Of a stretch of DNA of 49,998 bases, positions 31,364-39,362 are shown piece by piece. Position numbers and translations under genes: made by a program. The stretch comes from Caulobacteraceae bacterium (GTDB lineage: Bacteria; Pseudomonadota; Alphaproteobacteria; Caulobacterales; Caulobacteraceae). The first letter of the stretch is position 1; each line of letters starts with the position of its first letter. Under the pieces are notes generated by a model. It did no database searches. It worked only from the letters and a program-made list of their open reading frames with translations, and was not told the origin of the DNA. The stretch lies in contig JAIERG010000131.1 in assembly GCA_019747095.1 (NCBI GenBank), positions 1-49,998 of the forward strand, written 5' to 3'.

Positions 31364-32227
31364 ATGCCCGAACTTCCCGAGGTCGAGACGGTCCGGCGCG
31401 GCCTCGAGCCCGTGCTCGCGGGCGCGCGCCTGACCCGCGTGCGCCAGAACCGGCCCGATCTGCGCTTTCCCTTCCCCGACCGCTTCCCGGACCGGCTGGA
31501 GGGCGCGACCGTGCTGGCCGTCCAGCGCCGCGCCAAATACCTGCTCATCCCCCTCTCGACCGGAGAGACCTGGGTCACCCACCTTGGCATGACCGGCCGC
31601 TTCACCCTGGACGGCGATCAGCTGGGCGAGTTCGAGACGGCCGCCCCCAGCGTCGGCAAGCATGAGCATATGAGCCTGTCCGCCCTCACCGACGGCCGCT
31701 CGACCCGCATCGGTTTCGCCGACGCCCGCCGGTTCGGCTTCATGGGCCTGATCGCCTCGGACGCGGTGGAGGCCCACCCCTGGTTCGCCGCCATCGGGCC
31801 CGAGCCTCTGGGCAACGCCTTCTCCGCCGCCCATCTGTCCGAGGCGTTCCGGGGCAAGGCCCAGAACATCAAGGTCTCCCTGCTGGACCAGAGGAACGTC
31901 GCGGGCCTTGGCAACATCTATGTCTGCGAGGCCCTGTGGCGCGCCGGGATTTCCCCCACCTTGCCTGCCGGTCGGGTGTCCCGTCCCCGGCTGGAGTCCC
32001 TGACCGTCGCCATCCGCGACGTCCTGACCGAGGCCATCGCGGCGGGCGGCTCGACGCTGCGCGACTTCGCCAACGCCGAGGGCGGCCAAGGCTACTTCCA
32101 GCACGCCTTCGACGTCTATGGCCGCGAAGCCCAGGACTGCCGCCGCGACCCCGCACACCCCGTCATCCGCCGCATCGTCCAGGGCGGCCGCTCCACCTTC
32201 TACTGCCCGGCGTGCCAGAGGCGGTGA
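31364..32227 (+). CDS. mutM: Formamidopyrimidine-DNA glycosylase MutM
   Basis: This is a 287-residue enzyme starting MPELPEVETVRRGLEP, where Pro1 and Glu2 of the mature protein are catalytic. RAKYLLI carries the Lys of the active site, and NIYVCEALWRAGI precedes the helix-two-turn-helix. It removes 8-oxoguanine and formamidopyrimidines and cleaves the abasic site. The C-terminal zinc finger is unusual: the second pair is intact (STFYCPACQRR), but the first is C-x2-D, DCRRDPAHPVIRRI, so one Cys is missing. A His five residues on might replace it. Confidence 0.96.
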   Translation: MPELPEVETVRRGLEPVLAGARLTRVRQNRPDLRFPFPDRFPDRLEGATVLAVQRRAKYLLIPLSTGETWVTHLGMTGRFTLDGDQLGEFETAAPSVGKHEHMSLSALTDGRSTRIGFADARRFGFMGLIASDAVEAHPWFAAIGPEPLGNAFSAAHLSEAFRGKAQNIKVSLLDQRNVAGLGNIYVCEALWRAGISPTLPAGRVSRPRLESLTVAIRDVLTEAIAAGGSTLRDFANAEGGQGYFQHAFDVYGREAQDCRRDPAHPVIRRIVQGGRSTFYCPACQRR

Positions 32228-32254
32228 TGACGGGGAATGCGTTCCCCCTGAGGA

Positions 32255-32983
32255 TCAGTCAGTCGATCCGTCTCGCTCGCGCGGGGGAAGTTCCCCCAAC
32301 ACCCCATCCGGTACCGCCCGCTGGAGGTCCTTCGCCTCGTCCCACGGCGCGCGCATCCAGACGTCGCGGTCCTCTTCGGTGGTCAGGATCACGGGCATGG
32401 CCTTGGGGTGGACCGACTTCACCGGCTCGGACGGCTCGGTCGTCAGGAAGGCGAACAGGTCGGCGGTCTCGACGCCGGTCTTGATCTTGCGCACCCCGGT
32501 CCAGCCGCGCAGGTGGATGCCGGCGAAGACGGCCAGGGGGTCCTCGCCCGGCAGGGTGAACCAGACCGGCCGGTAGCGGCCCTCGGCATCGCGGCCCGGC
32601 TCGCTGAAGGCCGTGAACGGGACGAGGCAGCGATGCTCCGGCGTCAGCCACGGCTTCCAGTGCGCCGAGGAGGTATTGCGCACATTCGTCGTCCCCGCAT
32701 CGGGCTCCATCTTCAGCAGGGCGTCGAAATCGACCGCCTTGCCCTTGGCCCGCAGCTTGTCCGCCCGCTTCGTCGCCGCATCCAGGATGGCCTTCCGCGA
32801 CGACGGCATGCCCCACCGCGCCAGCGTCAGCACCCGGCGACCCTCGTCATCGTGGCGCACGATCGGGGCGGCATAGTCCGGATAGAGGTCGCGCGGCTCC
32901 AGATTGCCCGCCTGGTTCGCCATCGCCCGCGTCAGCGCGAGGATGTCGCCGGGTCCCGAACGCATGCGGTAGAGGTTGCACAT
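32255..32983 (-). CDS. SOS response-associated peptidase (SRAP/HMCES-YedK family)
   Basis: This is a 242-residue protein starting MCNLYRMRSGPGD. Cys2 becomes the N-terminal residue after Met removal and forms a thiazolidine crosslink with an abasic site in single-stranded DNA. The conserved Glu is in CLVPFTAFSEPG and His in KSVHPKAMPVIL. These proteins protect abasic sites at replication forks. It is convergent with mutM, 27 bp away, so two enzymes dealing with base damage lie together. Confidence 0.92.
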   Translation of the reverse strand: MCNLYRMRSGPGDILALTRAMANQAGNLEPRDLYPDYAAPIVRHDDEGRRVLTLARWGMPSSRKAILDAATKRADKLRAKGKAVDFDALLKMEPDAGTTNVRNTSSAHWKPWLTPEHRCLVPFTAFSEPGRDAEGRYRPVWFTLPGEDPLAVFAGIHLRGWTGVRKIKTGVETADLFAFLTTEPSEPVKSVHPKAMPVILTTEEDRDVWMRAPWDEAKDLQRAVPDGVLGELPPRERDGSTD

Positions 32984-33064
32984 GGGCGGAACCTGTCACG
33001 GCAAGGCTGGAGCCGTCTACAGAACGGACCTTCCTAACGTCCGGGATGGGTGGAAAGCGGACGT

Positions 33065-33841
33065 CTAGAACCAGCCGGCTTCCTTTAACGTCGGACGATA
33101 GGTCCGGCTGACCGGGGCTGTCAGCCCGCCGGCAAGGCGTATCTCGCCCACGCCGCGCCGCCACTGCACCGCTTCCACAGCCCCCGCCGCCACCCACCAG
33201 GAACGATGGACCCGCCAGCCGTGAGCGAGGACCAGTTCGTCCAAGGCATCGGTGAACCGCAACGTGATCAGTTCCACGCCAACGTCGGTATGGACTTTCA
33301 GATAGTGGTCGTGCGCCTCGATCGCGATCAGCCGTGCCTCGCGGCGTTTCGCTGACAGCCGGCGCCTGAAGGTCGCCTCCGCCTCGGGGAGCGGTGGAGC
33401 GATCACAGTTCGCGTCTCGACGACGACGGGGGCGCGCCGCCACACAAGGGCCCGGACCGCCATCACCGCCAGCATGAGTGGCCCCACCTGCCAGAGCAGC
33501 CACCCGTAGGCTGGCCAGTTGACCGGCTGGTCCACGAGCAGATTCTGGGTGACCAGCACCAGCAGCGTCACCGGCGGCGTCATCAGCACCGAGACCGCAG
33601 CCGTTCGCCACCAGGTTCTCAACAGGTATCGACGAAGCAACTGGTCCGCCGCCACCCCGATCAGCCCACCGCCGACGACGCAGATCATCCAGTAGACATA
33701 GCGCACCCCGACGGGCGCGCTGTCCGAGTCAAAGGGTCCGAGGAAGCCCATCAACAGGCCGATCCCGACCAGGATCGCGACATCGATCGCCCAGCTCGGC
33801 GGTGCCGCCCTACCGCCTCGTTTTGTCGGCCTGCGGTCCAT
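33065..33841 (-). CDS. Membrane-bound LytTR-family transcriptional regulator
   Basis: This is a 258-residue protein with about four membrane segments in the first 140 residues (DVAILVGIGLLMGFLG, YWMICVVGGGLIGVAA, AAVSVLMTPPVTLLVLV, GPLMLAVMAVRALVW) and a C-terminal LytTR DNA-binding domain (IEAHDHYLKVHTDVGVELIT, HRSWWVAAGAVEAVQW). The regulator is one polypeptide spanning the membrane, with no receiver domain or kinase beside it. ATG 33841 is used because the 59 residues ahead of it in the open frame look unlike protein. It diverges from an alpha/beta hydrolase, a likely target. Confidence 0.88.
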   Translation of the reverse strand: MDRRPTKRGGRAAPPSWAIDVAILVGIGLLMGFLGPFDSDSAPVGVRYVYWMICVVGGGLIGVAADQLLRRYLLRTWWRTAAVSVLMTPPVTLLVLVTQNLLVDQPVNWPAYGWLLWQVGPLMLAVMAVRALVWRRAPVVVETRTVIAPPLPEAEATFRRRLSAKRREARLIAIEAHDHYLKVHTDVGVELITLRFTDALDELVLAHGWRVHRSWWVAAGAVEAVQWRRGVGEIRLAGGLTAPVSRTYRPTLKEAGWF

Positions 33842-33953
33842 GTTGTCCCGTTCGCGAAGCCCTGGCGCCACTCGCGAAGTCCGGCCTACCGAGCCGCAGC
33901 GAGACCGGCAATGGCGTTGGGCGCAACCGCAATCCTGGTGGATAGGAAAACCT

Positions 33954-35345
33954 GTGTCACGCTCCTTGCTCGCCGCCTCCCTGACGATCGCCGCAACTGT
34001 CCTCGCCCTGCCCGCCATGGCCCAACTTCCGGGGGCCGACGTCGATGCCCGACCCGATCCGGCCGTGACCTGCCACGTGGGCGTCTATCGTCTGGGCGAC
34101 GGCACGTGGGTGGATGTCGCTCCGCTCGAAAATGAGGGCCTCCGGTGGCGCCGGCTCGACGGATCGACCGCACGGATGACGCTCGACGCCGAGGGGCGCT
34201 GGGTCAGCACCCTGGGATGGACCGACCGGATCGAAGGTCCGCAACCGCAACTGGGGGCCTGCGACGAGCGCCAGTTGGTCTTTGAGGGACAGTCCGGCTC
34301 CCGCATGACACTGGAGTCGGAGGATACGAGCTTCATCGGCCAGGGCGGAACGCGGCTGAACGGACGGCTGATCCTGCCGCCCGGCGACGGTCCCGTTCCC
34401 ATCATTGTCGAGGTGCACGGATCGGAGGGGGCGAACGCCCTGGACTTCAACGCCTTCCAGCGGTTCGCCCCGGCCTCGGGGGTCGGCGTCTTCGTCTACG
34501 CCAAGCGAGGCTCCGGCGGATCTGAGGGCCACTACACTCAGGACTTCCGCATCCTCGCCGAGGACGCCGCCGCGGCGGTCGTGGAAGCCCGCCGGCTCGC
34601 CGGCGCGCGGGCGAGCCGGGTCGGCCTGCACGGCTCAAGCCAGGGCGGCTGGGTGGCGCCGCTGGCCGCCACCCACACGCCCGTCGATTTCGTCATCGTC
34701 GGCTTCGGCATGGCCTATGGCGTCTTGTCCGAAGACAGCGACCAGGTGGCACAGGACCTCGAGGCGAGGGGTTGGGGCCCGGACGTTCTGGAGCAGGCGA
34801 GGAGGATTACCGACGTCACCGGCGCGTTCGTCGCCTCACATGGTGCCATCGGCTTCGAAGGTCTGGAGGCCGTTCGCGCGCGATACCGCGCCGAACCCTG
34901 GTTTACGGACATCAGGGGCGAGTTCACTGGCCTGCTGCTCAACGCGCCCAACGAGCAGATCATGGCCATGGCCCCTCAACTCGAAAACGGGCCGTCGTGG
35001 GACTACGACCCTCTCCCGGTGCTGAGCCGCCTCGACACGCCCATGCTCTGGATCCAGGCAGAAGACGACCGGGGTGCGCCACCTGACGCCACACGGCGCA
35101 GACTGATCGACCTGTCCGCACAAGGGAGGCCCATCACCCTGCTGGAGTTTCCGGACACCGACCATGGCATCGTCCGGTTCGAGACCGCCCCTGACGGCAG
35201 TCGCACATCGCTCGGCTATGCACCCGGCTACTTTGAGGCCGTCCTCGATTGGGCGCGAACGGGCCGACTGGACGGCGGCTACGGCGACGGCAGGATTCTG
35301 GCGCGGGCGGACCCGACAGGAGCCGGCTCAGGGTCTGTCCGCTAG
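33954..35345 (+). CDS. Secreted alpha/beta hydrolase
   Basis: This is a 463-residue protein with a signal peptide (SRSLLAASLTIAATVLALPAMA) before QLPGADVD. A beta-rich N-terminal domain of about 120 residues is followed by an alpha/beta hydrolase core. VEVHGSEGAN supplies the oxyanion loop, GLHGSSQGGWVAPL the nucleophile (GxSxGG), and PDTDHGIVRF the acid and His. It is related to dienelactone hydrolase/peptidase S9-like esterases. GTG 33954 is chosen because it begins the signal peptide, after GATAGGAAAA. It lies opposite a LytTR regulator with 112 bp between. Confidence 0.85.
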   Translation: MSRSLLAASLTIAATVLALPAMAQLPGADVDARPDPAVTCHVGVYRLGDGTWVDVAPLENEGLRWRRLDGSTARMTLDAEGRWVSTLGWTDRIEGPQPQLGACDERQLVFEGQSGSRMTLESEDTSFIGQGGTRLNGRLILPPGDGPVPIIVEVHGSEGANALDFNAFQRFAPASGVGVFVYAKRGSGGSEGHYTQDFRILAEDAAAAVVEARRLAGARASRVGLHGSSQGGWVAPLAATHTPVDFVIVGFGMAYGVLSEDSDQVAQDLEARGWGPDVLEQARRITDVTGAFVASHGAIGFEGLEAVRARYRAEPWFTDIRGEFTGLLLNAPNEQIMAMAPQLENGPSWDYDPLPVLSRLDTPMLWIQAEDDRGAPPDATRRRLIDLSAQGRPITLLEFPDTDHGIVRFETAPDGSRTSLGYAPGYFEAVLDWARTGRLDGGYGDGRILARADPTGAGSGSVR

Positions 35346-35475
35346 GGGTCGAACGCCGCCGTTCTGATCTCGCCCGATGGCGGTCATTCATCGGGCGCCC
35401 ACCGCTTCGCCCAGCCCCGGGACGATAATCCCCCTACGTCCGATTTTGACGCAGGCCCATGTCAGGCTGTCCGTC

Positions 35476-36084
35476 ATGACCGACGTTCGCCCGACCTACC
35501 GCATCCGATCGCCCGAGACCTGGGCCGCCGCGCGTGACGCCTTTCTGGACGGCGCGCCTGCCGAGGTCGTCTGCGCCCGCTTCGATCTCGGCCTCTCGGC
35601 CTTCTGGAAGCGCGCCCGCGAGGAGGGCTGGCGGCGCGCCGACCAGCCCGATCCGGTGCCCGAGGCTCCCTTGCCCGGCCCCGATGTTCGGCTCGACCGG
35701 GTCGATCTCGCCGAGCTGGCCTGGCAGGGGCTGTCGCGCGCGGTCGGCCAGGGCCGGATCGCCGAGGCGCTGCGCTGGCAGAAACTGCACGCCGAGCTCA
35801 CCGTCCCCGAACGCACCCGCGAGCGCGAAGCCGCCCGCGAAGACGTCCGCGAGGAGGCCCGGATGCGACGCGCCGGGGAGGACGCCAAGGACGCCCGCAT
35901 CGACGCCATCACCGAGGTTGCCGAACGCCTGGCGCTCGACCCGGCCCTGTTTCACGCCGCCCGGCCCCGGCGCGCCGCCTCGAGAGTGGACGATGTGGAC
36001 GAAGTGCACGGTGTTTCGACTTCGGCGCCGCTGAACCGCGCCGAACGCCGCCGCCTGGCCCGACTGCAGCGGGCGTCGCCGTGA
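35476..36084 (+). CDS. Hypothetical protein with helix-turn-helix-like N-terminus
   Basis: I do not recognise this 202-residue protein. ATG 35476 opens MTDVRPTYRIRSPETW. Residues 14-50 (AAARDAFLDGAPAEVVCARF and SAFWKRAREEGWRR) look like a helix-turn-helix, similar to domains in phage terminase small subunits. A long charged helix follows (ERTREREAAREDVREEARMRRAG), likely a coiled coil. The C-terminus is basic (RAERRRLARLQRA). A small DNA-binding or terminase-like role is possible, but no phage genes surround it. Confidence 0.65.
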   Translation: MTDVRPTYRIRSPETWAAARDAFLDGAPAEVVCARFDLGLSAFWKRAREEGWRRADQPDPVPEAPLPGPDVRLDRVDLAELAWQGLSRAVGQGRIAEALRWQKLHAELTVPERTREREAAREDVREEARMRRAGEDAKDARIDAITEVAERLALDPALFHAARPRRAASRVDDVDEVHGVSTSAPLNRAERRRLARLQRASP

Positions 36085-36213
36085 CAATCGGATGATTGCC
36101 ACCCGGAGCGCGACACAAGGCGGACAGCCCCGACACACGCAGCTCCCTGTCCGGCCGTCCCTGCAGACAAAGCGTTGTCCCCCGGAACCGACGCAGGGTG
36201 TACTGACCGCATC

Positions 36214-36768
36214 ATGACCCATCGCATCATCCTGTTCCGCGGCATGAACACGGGCGGCGTTCGCGCACCGGTCTCCGAGCAACGCGCGATGGCCGAGGCG
36301 CTGGGCCTGAAGAACCCGCGCACCCTGCTGGCCAGCGGCAATCTGGTGGTCGAGAGCGATCGCGATCCCTGCGCGCTCGAAGCCGAGGTCCAGGCGGCCA
36401 TGCTCGATCGGTTCGGGCTGAAGATCGCCGCCGTGGTGCGCACCGGGGCGCAGTGGGCCGAGCTGGTCGCCGCCAATCCCTTCCCCGATCAGGCCCGGGC
36501 CGAGCCGTCGCGCCTGCTGGTCATGGTGATGAAAGACAGGGCGCGACCCGAGGGGCTTGAGGCCGTGCGGGGACTGGCCGTGGGCGAGGAACGGCTCGTG
36601 GAGACACCTCAGGCGCTATGGTTCTGGCACCCGGACGGCATTGGCCATTCGAAGATGGCCGAAAAGGCGACGCAGGTCCGGCTGCTGGGCATGGGCACGA
36701 CCCGGAACTGGAACACCGTCATCAAGCTTGCAGACATGACCGGCCGACCGCGACCCGAAGCCGGATAG
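36214..36768 (+). CDS. DUF1697 domain-containing protein
   Basis: This is a 184-residue protein starting MTHRIILFRGMNTGGVRAPV, the typical DUF1697 opening, with TLLASGNLVVES and KATQVRLLGMGTTRNWNTVIKL, which are hallmark motifs. The family is widespread, and its function is unproven. ATG 36214 is favoured over an upstream in-frame start at 36175 because family proteins begin at this point. It is the last gene before OmpW on the same strand. Confidence 0.9.
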   Translation: MTHRIILFRGMNTGGVRAPVSEQRAMAEALGLKNPRTLLASGNLVVESDRDPCALEAEVQAAMLDRFGLKIAAVVRTGAQWAELVAANPFPDQARAEPSRLLVMVMKDRARPEGLEAVRGLAVGEERLVETPQALWFWHPDGIGHSKMAEKATQVRLLGMGTTRNWNTVIKLADMTGRPRPEAG

Positions 36769-36817
36769 GCGACCATGCTGTCCCGGCTGCTTGAAGGCAC
36801 CGCAGGACCCGCATCTT

Positions 36818-36831
36818 TTGCTCTAGATCAA
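36818..36831. promoter_or_regulatory. FNR/FixK-like box upstream of ompW
   Basis: TTGCTCTAGATCAA matches the FNR/FixK consensus TTGAT-N4-ATCAA with one mismatch. It is centred about 90 bp upstream of the OmpW start, well placed to activate it. OmpW of enterobacteria is controlled by oxygen through FNR, and Caulobacter uses FixK in low oxygen. No FixK gene is in the window, so regulation is inferred from the motif. Confidence 0.55.
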
Positions 36832-36914
36832 GGTGGCGTGTTGCCTGAACGCGCATGGGTCGGCCGACGCTGGGATGAACGCAGGGGCGGACATCAGCGT
36901 CGGGGAACACGTTC

Positions 36915-37571
36915 ATGTCTTTCAGAACACTCGCCCTCCTCGCTGCCGCGTCCTCCGCGCTTTGCGGGACGGCCCAGGCTCAGACGGCCGAGCCTTGGCA
37001 CGCGCCCGTCGCCGGCGACTGGATCGTTACCGGCCGGTTGACCAACGTCTCCTCGGGAACCGAGGCGGGCATCCGGACCGCTGCCGGGGCGGCCTCGGGC
37101 CTGAGCGTGGATGTTGGCGACAGCACCATGCCGACCCTGGGGTTCACCTATTTCCTGACGGATCACTGGGCGATCGAGGGAATCCTCGGCACGACCCGGC
37201 ACGAAATCCGGGCCCAGGGCGGAACCACCGATGTGGCCGTTCATGAGACCTGGGTGCTGCCTCCGGTGGTGACGGTTCAGTACCGCCCGATGAGCGGAGG
37301 TCAGGTCAGCCCCTATGTCGGGGCGGGCGTCAATGCGATGCTGTTCTACGGCGGCGACGACCGGAACGGCTTCTCGGTCGATCTGGACGATGGCTTCGGA
37401 CTCGCCGCGCAGGTCGGTGCCGACATTGGCCTGAAAGGCCCCTGGAGCCTGAACCTCGACGTCAAGAAGGTCTGGTTCGACACCGATGCCCAGATTAATG
37501 GAGGGGCACTGCGCAGCGAGGTTGACCTCGACCCCTGGGTGATCTCGGTGGGGCTTGGGCGCCGCTTCTAG
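36915..37571 (+). CDS. OmpW family outer membrane protein
   Basis: This is a 218-residue beta-barrel protein. The signal peptide MSFRTLALLAAASSALCGTA is cut before QTAEPW. Eight strands are suggested by alternating residues, with MPTLGFTYFLTDHWAIEGIL and SPYVGAGVNAMLFYG typical of OmpW. It ends in RRF, the C-terminal Phe needed for BAM assembly. OmpW barrels form a narrow hydrophobic channel. An FNR/FixK-like box lies ahead of it, so expression may rise in low oxygen. Confidence 0.9.
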   Translation: MSFRTLALLAAASSALCGTAQAQTAEPWHAPVAGDWIVTGRLTNVSSGTEAGIRTAAGAASGLSVDVGDSTMPTLGFTYFLTDHWAIEGILGTTRHEIRAQGGTTDVAVHETWVLPPVVTVQYRPMSGGQVSPYVGAGVNAMLFYGGDDRNGFSVDLDDGFGLAAQVGADIGLKGPWSLNLDVKKVWFDTDAQINGGALRSEVDLDPWVISVGLGRRF

Positions 37572-37648
37572 CCACCCCGCGAACACCTGACCCTAGGCGA
37601 TGGGCGTCGGTCGTTCTATCTCGGCCTGCGAAGAAGCAGGAGCCCTGA

Positions 37649-38437
37649 ATGTCCGACGCCTACGCCAATCTGCTGATCGAGCGGCACACCGACGGCTATG
37701 CGGTCGTCACCCTGAACCGGCCTGAGGCGCTCAATGCCCTGAACTCGGCCCTGTTCAAGGACCTGTCCGATTTCCTCGACGCGGTGGAGCATGACGACAC
37801 GGTGCGCTGCCTGATCCTGACCGGCTCGGGCGACAAGGCCTTCGCCGCCGGCGCCGACATCAAGGAGATGGCCGATCAGACCTATGCCGAAATGTACCGG
37901 GCAAACTTCTTCGCCCTGGGCCACGACCGGATCACGCGCTTCAGGAAGCCCATCATCGCGGCGGTCAACGGCTTTGCGCTGGGCGGCGGCTGCGAACTGG
38001 CCATGCTGTGCGACTTCATCGTGGCCAGTGACAAGGCGAAGTTCGGCCAGCCCGAGATCAACCTCGGCGTCGCGCCGGGCATCGGCGGATCCCAGCGCCT
38101 GACCCGTCTGGTCGGAAAGTCCAAGGCCATGGACATGGTCCTGACTGCCCGGATGATGGACGCGGCCGAAGCCGAACGCGCCGGCCTGGCGTCCCGCGTC
38201 TTCCCCCACGACCAGCTGCTGGACGAGACCCGCAAGATCGCCGCCCGCATCGCCGCCCAGAGCCCGCTCGCGGTCATGGCCAACAAGGAGATGGTCAACG
38301 CCGCGCTGGAGACGACCCTGACCCAGGGCGTCCAGTTCGAACGCCGCCTGTTCCACAGCCTGTTCGCCTTCGAGGACCAGAAGGAAGGCATGGCCGCCTT
38401 CGTCGAGAAGCGGAAGCCGGAGTTCAGGGGGAAGTGA
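37649..38437 (+). CDS. Enoyl-CoA hydratase (crotonase family)
   Basis: This is a 262-residue protein. The two catalytic glutamates are in ALGGGCELAMLCD and GQPEINLGVAPGIGG, and the oxyanion-hole residues are in FAAGADIKEM. It hydrates trans-2-enoyl-CoA to 3-hydroxyacyl-CoA in fatty acid oxidation. An AGGAG site sits a few bases before ATG 37649. No other beta-oxidation gene is adjacent. The gene ends at 38437, followed by a 230-bp stretch with heptamer repeats and the rpsT promoter. Confidence 0.93.
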   Translation: MSDAYANLLIERHTDGYAVVTLNRPEALNALNSALFKDLSDFLDAVEHDDTVRCLILTGSGDKAFAAGADIKEMADQTYAEMYRANFFALGHDRITRFRKPIIAAVNGFALGGGCELAMLCDFIVASDKAKFGQPEINLGVAPGIGGSQRLTRLVGKSKAMDMVLTARMMDAAEAERAGLASRVFPHDQLLDETRKIAARIAAQSPLAVMANKEMVNAALETTLTQGVQFERRLFHSLFAFEDQKEGMAAFVEKRKPEFRGK

Positions 38438-38522
38438 GTGACTGGTGATTGGTGGCGAGTGACCGTCGATCCGGACCCAATCCCTCCCGGCGGCGTTCCG
38501 GGGCCTTGGCCACTAGCCAGTC

Positions 38523-38557
38523 ATCACCAATCACCAATCACCAATCACCAATCACCA
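38523..38557. repeat. Tandem heptamer ATCACCA, five copies
   Basis: Five perfect copies of ATCACCA fill 38523-38557. The complement of the unit also appears just after the enoyl-CoA hydratase stop, in GTGATTGGTGG (38446-38456), so a hairpin between the two stretches could end that transcript. The number of copies may vary between strains. Confidence 0.7.
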
Positions 38558-38567
38558 CCAACCTCCC

Positions 38568-38596
38568 TTGCCCCGCCGCGCCCCTTCCGCTATACG
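38568..38596 (+). promoter_or_regulatory. Promoter of rpsT
   Basis: TTGCCC (38568-38573) and TATACG (38591-38596) are 17 bp apart. The -10 reads GCTATACG, close to the Caulobacter housekeeping form GCTANAWC. Transcription would start near 38603 and give a leader of about 65 nt before the rpsT ATG. Confidence 0.55.
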
Positions 38597-38619
38597 CCGC
38601 GCCTCTTGAAGTTTCCCCA

Positions 38620-38644
38620 CGCCGTGGACGGGGTGTCCGCGGCG
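38620..38644 (+). promoter_or_regulatory. Hairpin in the rpsT leader
   Basis: CGCCGTGGAC (38620-38629) pairs with GTCCGCGGCG (38635-38644) through ten pairs including one G-U, around a GGGGT loop. It ends 23 nt before the rpsT start and is followed by TTTG. It may act in translational autoregulation by S20 or as a weak attenuator. Confidence 0.4.
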
Positions 38645-38667
38645 TTTGCCTTGATAGGTTCCGACGC

Positions 38668-38937
38668 ATGGCCAACAACCCCGGCGCCAAGAAAGCGATC
38701 CGCAAGATCGCCGCGCGCACCGAAGTGAACAAGTCGCGCCGCACCCGCGTGCGCACCTTCCTGAAGAAGTTTCAGGAAGCCGTCGCTGGTGGCGACGCCG
38801 AGGCTGCGAAGGGTGCCTTCGTCACCGCCCAGTCCGAACTGATGCGCGCCGTTTCAAAGGGCGTGGTCCACAAGAACACCGGCTCGCGCAAGGTCTCCCG
38901 CCTGGCCGCCCAGCTGAAGAAAATGTCGGCCGCCTGA
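38668..38937 (+). CDS. rpsT: 30S ribosomal protein S20
   Basis: This is an 89-residue basic protein, [20 protein letters not shown] at the N-terminus, with [20 protein letters not shown] at the end, matching S20. It binds 16S rRNA near the body of the small subunit. The gene starts at ATG 38668 after a hairpin-bearing leader and is followed by a strong terminator. It immediately precedes dnaA, an order also known in Caulobacter. Confidence 0.97.
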   Translation: MANNPGAKKAIRKIAARTEVNKSRRTRVRTFLKKFQEAVAGGDAEAAKGAFVTAQSELMRAVSKGVVHKNTGSRKVSRLAAQLKKMSAA

Positions 38938-38992
38938 AACGGGCTTCCGACTGGCCGTCATCGGTCTGTCACGCGAAAATCTAACGATTTCA

Positions 38993-39025
38993 ACGGCGAG
39001 TGGGCACCAGCTCACTCGCCGTTTC
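38993..39025 (+). terminator. Rho-independent terminator of rpsT
   Basis: ACGGCGAGTG (38993-39002) pairs perfectly with CACTCGCCGT (39013-39022), a ten-base stem with a ten-base loop, followed by TTTC. It lies 55 bp after the rpsT stop and would separate that transcript from dnaA. Confidence 0.7.
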
Positions 39026-39031
39026 GCCGTG

Positions 39032-39040
39032 TGCGGATAA
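39032..39040 (-). promoter_or_regulatory. DnaA-box-like site upstream of dnaA
   Basis: TGCGGATAA reads TTATCCGCA on the other strand, one base from the DnaA box TTATCCACA. dnaA genes are commonly autoregulated by such boxes. With one mismatch and no second copy nearby, it is a weak candidate, and I do not claim an origin here. Confidence 0.35.
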
Positions 39041-39052
39041 GTGATGCTAGGG

Positions 39053-39150
39053 GAATCGGCGCTCGCCGAACGGGCGAAATCGGCATTTTCCCAAGCAGGA
39101 TTTATACTTGGCCCTGTCAACGAATTTAGTTGCCGAATCGTCAACGAATC
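39053..39150. promoter_or_regulatory. GANTC sites upstream of dnaA
   Basis: GAATC occurs at 39053, 39135 and 39146. The two latter sites are directly ahead of a TTGACC -35-like sequence. Caulobacter dnaA transcription depends on CcrM methylation of a GANTC site in its promoter, and this arrangement fits that rule. Confidence 0.55.
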
Positions 39151-39154
39151 AGCG

Positions 39155-39182
39155 TTGACCCCCGCCGCTCCCGGCGTAAGTT
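39155..39182 (+). promoter_or_regulatory. Candidate dnaA promoter
   Basis: TTGACC (39155-39160) and TAAGTT (39177-39182) are 16 bp apart. A second possible -10, TATACT, is at 39103-39108 with a weak -35. Either gives a long leader (about 200-280 nt) before the dnaA start. Confidence 0.4.
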
Positions 39183-39282
39183 TTCCCTCCTAACGCACTT
39201 CCATCCCATCACGGATGAAGACGGAGCGGGGCTCGGCCTCGCACCGGCGGGAGATGTCTGTTCGCTGGGCCGACCCCACCGA

Positions 39283-39362
39283 CGAAGCACCGCTTCGCCG
39301 GGCAGGAGAAGTCGTCTCCGATCAGCCAGCCCGGCGTCGGGCCCGGAACGCAGGGTTCCGGG
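39283..39362 (+). promoter_or_regulatory. Structured 5' leader of dnaA
   Basis: Two hairpins lie in the leader: CGAAGC/GCTTCG (39283-39297) and CCCGGAAC/GTTCCGGG (39342-39362, an eight-pair stem with a five-base loop), the latter ending 28 nt before the ATG. In Caulobacter the dnaA leader is known to link translation to nutrient state. Whether these hairpins do so here is inferred. Confidence 0.45.

Noticed and set aside
35476-36084. Prophage terminase small subunit
   Set aside because: The N-terminal helix-turn-helix and coiled coil are suggestive, but no phage gene, att site or change of composition is nearby.
36085-36213. Small RNA or terminator from the CGGACAG/CTGTCCG stem (36121-36153)
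   Set aside because: A seven-pair stem with a 19-base loop and no T tract is not distinctive in this GC-rich DNA.
39032-39150. Chromosomal origin next to dnaA
   Set aside because: Only one imperfect DnaA box and no AT-rich unwinding region with repeated boxes. In Caulobacter the origin lies next to hemE, which is not in this window.
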